Positions 35,576-45,214 of a stretch of DNA of 64,000 nt are shown in pieces. The stretch is from Quercus robur (lineage: Eukaryota > Streptophyta > Magnoliopsida > Fagales > Fagaceae): assembly GCF_932294415.1 (NCBI RefSeq), contig NC_065545.1:19038857-19102856 (forward strand), in the 5' to 3' direction. Under the pieces are notes generated by a model, which worked only from the letters and a program-made list of their open reading frames with translations, was not told the origin of the DNA and made no database searches. Made by a program: the position numbers and the translations under genes. Every line of letters begins with the position of its first letter. Position 1 is the first letter of the stretch.

Positions 35576-36916
35576 CCAAAAGAAAAGTACTGAATTAACA
35601 TCCCATTGAATTCAACATATCCAAACTATCCAAGCCTAGAAAGATGAAAACAAATGCTTGCATACCTTGAATTGTCTGACTCTTCTCATATACTGGAGAG
35701 CCAAACCCTCTAGTTCCCTTTCAAAGGTTGTATTCAGAACATTTACATCAACCTCTACATAATATATTACTTCCTTTGATAACTCTACATAATTTTCCAA
35801 GCCTTGAATTTTTTCAATGCATCTTTCCATTCAGTTGTGCTCATGTCGGACAAAAAAGAACCTAAAACTTTGAGTGTCAGTGGAAGCCCCCTAGCATAAT
35901 ATATTACTTCCTTTGATAACTCTACATAATTTTCCTTAGGTTCGTCTTTCCCAAATGCATGCCAACTCAAGAGCTGAATTGACTCATGGTAATCCAGTGC
36001 TAGTGGCGTATATATTTCATTAATCTCATCCAATTTGAGTATAGACTTATCTCTTGTTGTAATGATAATTATACTACCTGGTTGAAAATGACCACGCATA
36101 ATAGCCAGTTTATCTCATTGGTCCTAGTGATCCACATCATCAAGAACAACAAGAACCCTTTTACACCATGCTCTATTTTTTATTACGGTAGTTCCTTTAT
36201 CAACAACTTCCACTTTACTATTGTCATTTACATGGACGCTGGAGAGAATCTGGTTCTGTAAATAAATCAAACCTTGTGATTGCTTAGCAATTTCTCCTAC
36301 ATTTTCAAGAAAGTAACTTGATTCGAACCTTCTTTGTAGTTGGTTATAGATAGCTTTGGCAGTTGTTGTTTTACCAATGCCGCCAATCCTCCAAATCCCA
36401 ACCATACAAACATCACTGGAATGTTTGTTTAATAACTTATTGAGTTCCTGCATTCGAGACTCAATTCCAACTGGGTGGGATGCAACCGTAAGGTGTGCGA
36501 ACTCATTTAGTTTGCCGGAAATGTCTTCAATAATTTTCCGTATAAATTTTGACTCAAAACTGCCAGTTGTATCCGCAGTAAAAATATAAATCAGTGATAA
36601 TGTAATATAAGATAAAATTAACCTCGAAAATTATAGCAAAATCCCGCGAAAATATAATTGATTCCGTACATGTATTTTTTCGGATAAAATGAATAAACTA
36701 CTTCAAAAGTGATAGTAGTAGCCAATATCAGAAGAGAGGAATTTCCCATTGGAAACTCCAGTGATACAGTTCTACATCTATATTCTATAATAATGGAGTA
36801 GAGCCACAAACAATTTTACGAAGTTTCTATAAACTGCCGATGTGGAATGGCCCTTAGAAAAAATGAAATGCACATCATATATTAGAACTAAAATTTCATT
36901 AAATGCACTCTCTCTC

Positions 36917-36918
<2 letters not shown>

Positions 36919-36955
<37 letters not shown>

Positions 36956-36958
36956 TAT
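36919..36958. repeat. Poly-A plus (AT)n microsatellite in the TNL intron
   Basis: A run of As passes directly into about 14 AT units within the 1.57-kb intron between the TIR and NB-ARC exons. Confidence 0.9.
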
Positions 36959-37118
36959 TAAATGGCTTTCTAAAAAATAAAATAAAATAAAATCAACTAT
37001 CTCCCTTCCTTCCCCTTTTGCAGTTTTCTTTTTTATGAATACAGAGGGATATCAGATTTAGCTTCATTAAAAATTGCTGCACTACACAGAAACTCCTAAA
37101 GCCAAACGAAATATATTT

Positions 37119-37808
37119 TTAAGGCTTGTTTGGTTAAAAGAGTGGTAAAGTGAAAGTATAGGACGAGGATAGAAAAGTGAGAGGATAAATTATTTTTTAG
37201 ATTTTCATCCTATGCTTGGTTTGAGAGTAAAAAATAGTAGAGAAATAGAAAATATAATTTATATAAATTTACTTATAAGTTTTTAATAGATAAAAGAAAT
37301 AACAGATTAAAAAAAACAAATGAATAAAAAAATAAAAACACCAAAAGTGTAAAGAGATGGACGAAAAAAAGCTAAAGAAGGAAATTTATAAAAAAGAAAG
37401 AAAAAGAAAACGACAAAAATAATTAAAGGAGATTAAAAAAAGGGACAAAAAAACTAAAAAAGGAAATTTATAAAAAAAGAAACAGATGACACGTAATAAA
37501 AAGTCAACGTGTAAAAAAAATTGACAAAACGGAGAAAAAAAAAAAAAAAAAAGCAGGAAAGCAAAGAAAAAGAGACTGTGAACAGTAGCAGAGTTTTTTT
37601 TTTTTTTGGGTTCCAAACATTCTCTCTTTTGATTTCTCTTTACTTTGAAGAGAAAAATTTTTGGTGAGCGAAAACACCCAGATTTACCAATTATTTTTCT
37701 TTCTCCTCCCTCACCTTTCTAAACACATTCTAAAAAGATTTTGCATCTTATTTTCTCTTCAAAATTTTTCATCCAACCCATATCACCTTCAAACAAATCC
37801 ACCCTAAA
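37119..37808. mobile_element. Probable inverted-repeat element in the TNL intron
   Basis: The left end TTTAAGGCTTGTTTGGTTAAAAG and the right end (reverse complement TTTAGGGTGGATTTGTTTGAAGG) are imperfect inverted repeats of the same general type as the elements at 13389-18309. The interior is A-rich. No clean target-site duplication was identified. Confidence 0.4.
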
Positions 37809-39146
37809 GTTTCAAAGAAAATGGCCTTCTGGCCCACCGACCCAAAACACCACCGTAGCCGTACGGTCCATAGTCTCACAAACCCCCCATACTTAACGTC
37901 TTTGAAAAACACGTTGATGCTATTAAAAACACAAAAAGCCAAAGAAAATTACCAATGATGGGAGGGAGAGAGATGGGCGTGTAAGCCAACAAAAAATTGT
38001 GGATTATTTGATTGGCAGTTCAATTTATAAAAAAATATATTTTTACTTAATTCATATCAATTTTTTTTTAAAGAATTTTATAAAATTGTTTACTGCTCTA
38101 ATAATAATAGATTGAGCAAGAAAATGAATTACCGATTTTCATCATCTTTCGAGTCCCACCCGGACAAGTTTGCAGCCTCAGTCAAAGCATCTCTCCACCT
38201 CTTCACCTCGTCTACCTCAAAACACCCCTCATGACTGACAAACGCTTTTTCCAAACTCCCCTTTTGACTTTGAATGTGGGAAGGACTAACCTCGTAGAAA
38301 ACGGGCAGCACAATTTGTTGCAAGTTTTGTTTGCATTCCATTATCTTCGCCAGCTCTCTGAGACACCATTCCGAATCAGCGTAGTTTTCTGAGAACACTA
38401 TAACGGCAATCCTGGACTTCTGAATTGCCTTCTCAAGCTCGGTCCAGATATCTTTCCCTCTCTCAAGCTTTCTGTTATCGTCAAAGCTGTGAATCCCGCT
38501 CCGGTCCAACGCAGCAAAGAGGTGATCGGTAAACTTGTAGCGGGTATCTTTGCCACGGAAACTAACAAAGACATCGTAACTCCATGTTTGGTTGGATGAG
38601 GATGAGGATGGGGATGAAGAAGAAGAACAGGTTTCTTGGGCCATGATGGATGAAAGCATAGCAAATTGACAAAAATCAGTGCACCGTGTTTGGGGGACAT
38701 ATAATACTTGTATAGCCTATAGACTTGGTGGGTGATCTTATATTTATGTGATTGCAGCAAAGAGGAGAGGAAGGAGGAAATGATGGAAAGGGGTTGGAAA
38801 AAATGGGGCAGTGAAGACTGAGTTGTCTGAGGCTTCCTGTGCAGGCGTGGACTCTTTCACTATTGGCGTTGCAGCTAACGCGTCTGCTTTTCTTTATTTT
38901 GTCGGGTCTTAAATTTTTTTTTTCCGTTTCAAAGAATGACATTGCATTTGTGGACATTTACGAAAATGCCATGCTTGTGTAATTAATTAGTGATTCAGAA
39001 TAAGTGATAGTACCCTGTACCTACTACCTAATTTATACTTAGCATAGTTTGTTCCCTCTTTGCCCTTTTCTTCCTTTTCTTTTGCCAATAAAATTACATT
39101 AATGAAATATTTTTAAAAATAAATTAAATCAATAATTACCTTTTGC

Positions 39147-40137
39147 TTAAGAGCATAAGCACCCGAAAATACTATCTCCTCTCATTTTACCATTCTAAAA
39201 AGTTACTTTATCAAATATACCATACTATTTTACAACACACCTAATATTCCAAAATTCTATTTTTTCCCCATTTTATTTAAATATTCTATTTTATTCTTTT
39301 TTTACTATTTCTCTCTCTTTTTCTCTTTTCCTTTTTGTCTCTCTCCCTTAACCTCTAGCACAAGAACAGATAAGAAAAAAAAAAAAAAAAACCAGTAAGG
39401 TCTCTCTAGGTCTAAAACATCACCACCACCGTAACCCTCACGACAAAACCACACCATAACTCCCACGGTAAAACCACCACATCAGCCACCTACTGATCTA
39501 AACAAACCTAATCAGCACCCATAGCACGCCACAGAGAGATTGGCTCCATCGCAAAGGCTCTGCATGCCATGGAGAGATTGGCTCGTGTCGCTCCAAGCAT
39601 CGGCGATCTGCACGGACTCAATGGCGGTGACGGACCGAAATCCACGTCTGGTTTTTGAACCTTGCATTGGAGACTTGACACCAGAGATTTCCACACAGAT
39701 GTTGCGCTCACCGTCCCGGTTGTCTCGGTTGAGTTCGTATCTAAGAAAGTGTGATAGAGAAAGTGTGAGCTCCGATCCGGCGTGAGCTCCGATCTGGTGC
39801 ATGATGCCCAACGCCATGTAGTATCTGAGAAAGTGTGATAAAGAAGAGGGAAAAAGAGAGGAAAGGGAGTGAGAGACAGAGAAAGACAGAGAGAGATGAG
39901 AGATGAGAGAGAAAAGTATGAATAAAATATTAATATTATTTTTGGCATAGTGCTACAGTGCCATCTTACATGTAAGATGGCATTGTAGCACTATGTAAGA
40001 TGGCATTGTAGCACTATGCCAAAATTTTTTTGCACTTTCCCACTTTTAGCCTTCCAGCTGCTGAGCATATTTTGGGCCTAAATGCCAAATGCTGCTTACA
40101 TTTGACATTTCCAAGGCTGGCTGGGGAGGCTCTAAGT
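39147..40137. mobile_element. MITE-like element containing a strong hairpin
   Basis: The left end TTAAGAGCATAAGCACC and the right end (reverse complement ACTTAGAGCCTCCCCAGCC) are weak inverted repeats of the 'agagcat' MITE type. Inside, 39946-39970 and 39971-39995 are 25-nt arms with one mismatch, and the right arm is repeated at 39996-40020. The 146-codon open frame on the minus strand (39508-39948) has no domain and overlaps low-complexity sequence. Confidence 0.45.
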
Positions 40138-41698
40138 TTTGGTTTTTGATATTCGTTGCTACTCCAGATTCCATTCTATATTTCAAATAAGATATTTTAT
40201 AAATTTGAATGTTAATCCAATGCCACATTATTTAAAACTAGTGTGTAGCTTCGCATGGGTGCAATTAAAAATAATCACAATTATACGGTTCAATTATACA
40301 TTTTTTTTAAGGAGAAGTTTCAAATTATATATAATATTAGTTTACTTTTTTTTTTAAACCATACATTTCTAAAATATATTCTGATTTTTCTATATATATA
40401 TATATATATATATAATATTTAGAATTTATTTAGTTTTAGATTCTTCAATTTTTACCCCCAGTAATTCATTTGCCACAAAAATTAAAAATTTAGATGGACA
40501 TATGGTGGAAAATTGGACTCCAATTTAAAATCTAATTGAATTTGGACTATTTGATTTTTACACTCAATAAATTACTTGGCATAAAATTAAAAATTAAAGA
40601 GGACACGTGGTGTAAAAATTGAGAATCCAATTAAATTTTAATTGTATTTTCTCTAAACTTTGGCTATTAATATATATATAGATTATGTGGTAGTAAATAC
40701 ATGGTCAAATCCAACAAAAATAAAATCTTAATATTGAAATGGAAGAGAATTTCATTTTAAGAGCGTTTTTCTTTCTTTTTACTATTTCTATTTTCTTAAG
40801 ATCTGTCATTCATGCCTCAAAAAGTTGTACTAAATAGTCTGCCTAAAATAATAGCATACGTATTGATATTGTATAAACTTAGTGAAAGTTCAAATATGTG
40901 TATAAACACCCTTGAACGTTTAGACCTCCAATTTTATAAATTAACCAATTCAAGCCTTATGTCAAACAACTAGTGTGCGGAAAATGAACATAAGCTATAA
41001 TATAGAATAAGAAAAACTATCTAAGCCAAATTAAAATCACAACCCACAACAGATAATAAAAGGCGAAGATAAAAGGGAAGGAAGATGCAAACACAAAGAC
41101 AACACGCGATGTGTTATCGAAGAGGAAACCGAAACCCTTGGCGTAAAACCTCTCCACCGCCCTCCTAGCGGTAAACAATCCACTAGAAAATGTAGTTGGG
41201 ATACATGGACAGCAATAGACCCTCCAAGCCTAATCTACCCAGTGCACCTAAGCCCTCTAAGTTTCTTGCTTCAACGAGGTTGCGCCGAACTTTTTTCTTT
41301 TTTAGCTTCCCGGATTCCGCTACTAGACCGTAGCATCAACCAAGAATGGAGAGGAAACTCAAGGGTGACATTGACTTGATTTTTAAAGTTAATAGATTAA
41401 ATAAACGTAGTTAATAGTTGATAGACTCATCCATGTTTTGGCCTAATTGTAAAGAGAGATTATTATAGAACAAATGTTATAAGTTTCAAATTCTATTGAA
41501 TCTATAAAAAAGAAAATAGTAGAAAGACCAAATTAAACTTTGTTCAATACTTAGAGTGACCAAATTAGTAATTTAATTATTTGTTTATATGTGCTTAACC
41601 AAATAGGTCAAGTTCAAATATAATAATATACTTATTACTAGTTCAAGAATATATATGTGTGTGTGCGAGCGCGCTCTTTTTACTAACTTCGTATATAA
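40138..41698. other. AT-rich spacer with an unassigned retroelement-like block
   Basis: Mostly AT-rich with a TA microsatellite near 40393-40414. The block 40860-41340 ('gtgttatcgaagaggaaaccgaaacccttggcgtaaaacctctccaccgccctcctagcgg') is GC-richer and reads like a piece of an LTR retrotransposon, but no domain or boundary supports an assignment. Confidence 0.3.
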
Positions 41699-41703
41699 AA
41701 ATC

Positions 41704-42927
41704 TGTTGAGGTCTAAAAAAGCACAGTAAAATAAGCCCAAGAAAGAATAAGCTAAAGCCCAAGAAAGAGTGAGTTAAGCCCAGAAGAAAAATAGACCAAG
41801 TCCAAAGGGATTATACAAAAGGCCCTGAGGATCCCGAAGCCCAGAAAAGGAAAAGCAACCAAAAAAGAAAAAGAGAGAACATCACAGCAAAGTATAAGGC
41901 GCAAGGATCCTCGGGCACCATCAATGAGCGCGAAGAAACAAAAAAAAACCAGGACAGATCGATAGAAAGAAAAACAAGAAAAAAACAAAAGGACGCAAGC
42001 GACCCTTCATGGCACAGACAGAAAAGGCGTCGGGGAACCAAAACAAGGAAGAAGAATGTTAACAAAACGATTTCAAAAGAGCAGAATAGGATTCCGCCCA
42101 AATAGGAAAGAAACGGAGAAGTAAAAGACACCAGAAGTGAGGATGCCGAGAAGGGCATACCTCAGCACATCCCAAAGAGGATGGCCAACCAGAAACTTTC
42201 GAAGGAATCAGAACCAAGAGAAGGAAAGAATGAGAGAAAACGGAAAAGGGGACTTACCAAGATGATGAGGACAGAACATACTCTGTTTACAAAAGACCAA
42301 AACAGGGGAACCAACGGTTCCCCAAGACGCCCAGAAAACTCCACTATAAAAGGAGAGGATGGGTTGTGAAGAAAAGCAGCGAGAAAAAAAGGAAAGAAAC
42401 ACAATAGAAAGAAGAGATTCTCTAGAAAATTATCAGAAAGTTTAGGCAGAAAGAAAATACCAAGGGAAAACAAATACTGCTTCCCGATATCCTGTAAAAG
42501 CAACTATGGCACATACTCGGATCCAACGAGAATCAAACTTCGCAAGTTTTGAAGGCTGAAATAGCCATTCAAGGCTGCAATTTTTGAGCTTGATTGGACC
42601 TTGTATCACGTCCTAGTAAGCTTGCTGTGATCGAATAGATAATGCTTTGATTAAATATTGTTCCCAGGATCCCCACAGTACTTCTCTTTTATTGTCTTGC
42701 TAATCCTGCTTTTCTTTTTTTCTGAGCTTACGTTGTTAATTTCTGGCACTCCTCGATATCCTTGTTTGTCATTTTTGTGTGTTGTCACAGAGTATTCTCT
42801 GCATTCACTTGATTCTTAAACAGCCATTTAGCTGCGGTGAGTCAAGGCCCAGTCCACCAAATCCTTTCTTTTCATTCAGGTCCGGGATCCTTGGGCCTGA
42901 GTATCCCGAGAAAAAAGCACTCTCACA
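41704..42927 (+). repeat. 5' LTR
   Basis: 1224 bp beginning TGTTGAGG and ending CTCTCACA. A TATA box (TATAAAA) at 42345-42351 is the likely promoter of the element. A 113-codon antisense open frame inside is shared with the other LTR and is probably chance. Confidence 0.95.
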
Positions 42928-42930
42928 TTT

Positions 42931-42950
42931 TGGCGACTCCACTGGGGACT
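42931..42950 (+). promoter_or_regulatory. Primer-binding site
   Basis: TGGCGACTCCACTGGGGA lies three bases inside the 5' LTR. It is complementary to a tRNA 3' end ...TCCCCAGTGGAGTCG-CCA, which from memory is the end of a plant tRNA-Arg; Ogre-type elements are primed by tRNA-Arg. Confidence 0.7.
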
Positions 42951-42988
42951 GGGCAAAGAAGAAGGAAGAAACAATCCCTTCGCAGAGA

Positions 42989-43912
42989 ATGCCTCCAAGA
43001 CAAAGAAACAGCAAAGGAACTAACGTGCCACCTACGGCTTCCGAGCCTGTAGGAGAAAACGAGGAAGTCTCCAGACAAGGAGGTGAGATACCCTTGGTAG
43101 AACAGGAGGTTGTGTCAGAACAAAGACACGCAAGACAGGAACCAGACCTAATGGCCAGGATGACAGCAATGTTAAAGGATTTGGAGCAAGAAGTTCGTCT
43201 TCTCAAAGAAGGCAGGACACAGGAAGTCAGAGACAACATTCCCCCTACTGGCCACCAAGATGGGACCCAGCCAGAAGGAGGGTCAGCGGTAGGAGGAAGA
43301 GCCAACCCTCAGTATTTGACACTGGCAGACGTCAATGCCCTCTTGGAGCAAGAAAGGGAAAAACTCTCAGGGATCCCCAAGCAATTCTCTCGGGATCCCC
43401 CGTTCCCTCCAGAACTCCTTGGCAAACCATATCCTAAGGGATACGAACCCCCAAAGTTCCATCCTTTTGATGGGAGGAATGGAAGTGCCGTGGAACATGT
43501 GAGCAGGTTTGTCCACACTATGGGCCCTTATGCAGGAGATAAAGAATTATGTCTAAGGGAATTTGCCAAATCTTTGGTAGATAGGGCATACACCTGGTAC
43601 ACCACGCTGAGACCCGGGTCCATCAAGACCTGGGATGAGATGATGGAAAAATTCTGCGCCAAATATTACCCTGGTGAAGACAAAATTACTTTCCAGAACC
43701 TGCAGATGGTGAGGCAGAGACCTGGAGAAGATCCTGTTCAGTTTATTAAAAGATTCGAAGATGTGTCTCTAGACTGCTATGGAGACCATGAAGAAAAGGA
43801 GCTCGTGGAAACCTGTATAGCCAACATGCTTTTTGATTACAGGCTCAACCTTGAAAATTTATGTATCACACAGTTTGCTGACCTGCTACAGAGAACCAGA
43901 AGGACAGCGTAA
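42989..43912 (+). CDS. Gag (capsid) of the Tat-type element
   Basis: 307 codons from the ATG at 42989. The N-terminal part is charged with a coiled-coil-like segment (MLKDLEQEVRLLKE). From about residue 155 comes a retrotransposon gag domain (YEPPKFHPFDG, FAKSLVDRAYTWYTTL, FCAKYYPGED, VRQRPGEDPVQFIKRF). The frame stops at TAA (43910-43912) and continues open in the same frame after it. No CCHC knuckle is visible before the stop. It would assemble the virus-like particle. The stop could be a simple CAA-to-TAA change. Confidence 0.9.
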   Translation: MPPRQRNSKGTNVPPTASEPVGENEEVSRQGGEIPLVEQEVVSEQRHARQEPDLMARMTAMLKDLEQEVRLLKEGRTQEVRDNIPPTGHQDGTQPEGGSAVGGRANPQYLTLADVNALLEQEREKLSGIPKQFSRDPPFPPELLGKPYPKGYEPPKFHPFDGRNGSAVEHVSRFVHTMGPYAGDKELCLREFAKSLVDRAYTWYTTLRPGSIKTWDEMMEKFCAKYYPGEDKITFQNLQMVRQRPGEDPVQFIKRFEDVSLDCYGDHEEKELVETCIANMLFDYRLNLENLCITQFADLLQRTRRTA

Positions 43913-45214
43913 ACTATGAGAACAAAAAGGCTGCCCGCATCCCAAGCTATGACAGCATCAGCAGGAGAGAAAAGGAAGAGGCCAAATGGGAAGGTGTTTG
44001 AGGAACCGCCAGTGATCCCATGCACAGCTGAGGAGCTAAGCCATGTCCTAGACAAATGGATTGGAGATGGGGTTGTCAGGCCATTCACTGTGTCCAGGCC
44101 GCCAACCGAGGAAGAAAGGAAGAATCCTTTATTTTGCAGAATCCATAATTATGTGAAGCACTCCACTAAGGACTGCTGGACCCTTCGCAGGCTCTTCCAC
44201 AAAAAGTTGAGGGAAGGAACCTTGGAACTCACTCAGAAGGAACCAGAAGTGCAGAGGAACCCCTTACCTAACCACAAAGGAAAAGGGGTGGTAGCAGTAG
44301 TAATACATGGGAACCCAGCAGAGGCAGGAGAATCTGAAGGATCCTTCCACCCGAGTACAGTCAAGACCCTCCAGAAGAATCCTAAGTTCAGGTCACTATT
44401 CAATCAACTAGGATTCGGACCAGAAGCAAGAAGAGTAGCCACAGAGTCTCTCATGAGTATAGCAGCAGATTCAGGGATGGAATGTTTTACAGCTGAGTCA
44501 CATGCTAGTCGAGCTTTCCTGGAGACAACCAATGCAATAACTTTCACTGATGAGGATATGGAGATTGAGCACCCAGACCACCGTAGACCCCTTTATCTAA
44601 TGGCCACCATAAATGGCGTTCAAGTCAGGAGAGCACTGGTGGATACAGGGGCGTCACTCAATCTCATAGCCTTAAGTACCTTGGAAGCTGTTGGCTTAGC
44701 TGACAGAAGGATCCTGGGGACCCCCATGGAAATAACAGGATTTGGAGGATCGGTGGAAGCAACAGAAGGATACGTGCAGCTAGCCTTAAGAGTAGGGCCA
44801 ATAGTAGCTTTGACAAGGTTTCATGTGATTAATGCAGAAGTTTCTTATCACGTGCTGCTGGGACGCCCGTGGCTTCATAAACATCGCCTTATTCCATCCA
44901 CGTTCCATCAATGCATTAAAGGGAGACTGAATGGGAGGCCCATAAGGATCCCTGCCAATCATAATCCTTTCAGCCAGGGAGAAGTGAACTTTGCAGAAAC
45001 AATGTTTTATGATGAGTTGGAGCCAGATGATGAGAACCCCACCCCAGGGACCCCGGGGGCACCTATCCTAGAAGAAGAAGAAGGAGGAAGGGGCACCCGT
45101 GACCTGAGAAACCTTTTAGAAAGAAAAAGACAGAAGAGGGAGCCCAGCTCTTCAGGATCCCGAGAATGTGTGGTGGTGCGGGAACCTGGGGGAAGGCTAA
45201 TTTATCGTTTGTGA
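43913..45214 (+). CDS. Gag C-terminal region and aspartic protease
   Basis: Same frame as gag, with an ATG at 43916. After a basic region containing CRIHNYVKHSTKDC (a Cys/His cluster), a retropepsin-like domain has its active site VDTGASLNLI around residue 242 of the frame and VLLGRPWLHKHRLIP near its end. An acidic/Arg-rich tail leads to a TGA at 45212-45214. In Ogre elements a stop and an intron separate protease from RT. Here the frame simply resumes after the TGA, and a short GT...AG interval at the junction is too GC-rich to call an intron. Confidence 0.87.
   Translation, partial: TMRTKRLPASQAMTASAGEKRKRPNGKVFEEPPVIPCTAEELSHVLDKWIGDGVVRPFTVSRPPTEEERKNPLFCRIHNYVKHSTKDCWTLRRLFHKKLREGTLELTQKEPEVQRNPLPNHKGKGVVAVVIHGNPAEAGESEGSFHPSTVKTLQKNPKFRSLFNQLGFGPEARRVATESLMSIAADSGMECFTAESHASRAFLETTNAITFTDEDMEIEHPDHRRPLYLMATINGVQVRRALVDTGASLNLIALSTLEAVGLADRRILGTPMEITGFGGSVEATEGYVQLALRVGPIVALTRFHVINAEVSYHVLLGRPWLHKHRLIPSTFHQCIKGRLNGRPIRIPANHNPFSQGEVNFAETMFYDELEPDDENPTPGTPGAPILEEEEGGRGTRDLRNLLERKRQKREPSSSGSRECVVVREPGGRLIYRL

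Larger units (their letters stand above)
34256..38644 (-). pseudogene. TIR-NB-ARC-C-JID immune receptor, broken and lacking LRRs
   Basis: Exon 1 (38133-38644) is an intact TIR domain: SYDVFVSFRGKDTR, DSEWCLRELAKIMEC with the catalytic-position Glu, LPVFYEVSPSHI. Exon 2 (36559 leftward) gives the NB-ARC: P-loop IGGIGKTTTAKA, kinase-2 KRVLVVLDDVDH, RNBS-B GSIIIITTRD and GLPL ARGLPLTLKVLGSFL. After DDVDH the frame hits TAG (36124-36126) and TGA (36115-36117), where related genes carry Leu. A frameshift follows near 35820, and a 41-nt segment occurs twice (35895-35935 and 35758-35798). No leucine-rich repeats follow. Exons 34464-35015 (GEIPEWFDN, EIQGWLLCVVFATRF) and 34256-34342 form a C-JID domain and tail that are still open and phase-consistent. 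It would not make a normal receptor; a TIR-only product from exon 1 is conceivable. Confidence 0.85.

Noticed and set aside
39508-39948. 146-codon minus-strand frame
   Set aside because: Lies in a MITE-like element and GA-rich repeat; no domain, several overlapping frames equally open.
42162-42503. 113-codon minus-strand frame in the 5' LTR, identical in the 3' LTR (54584-54925)
   Set aside because: The duplicate is explained by LTR identity; low-complexity Phe/Leu/Ser composition and no domain.
42805-43305. 166-codon frame antisense to gag
   Set aside because: Shadow of the gag frame; no domain and no splice or start context.
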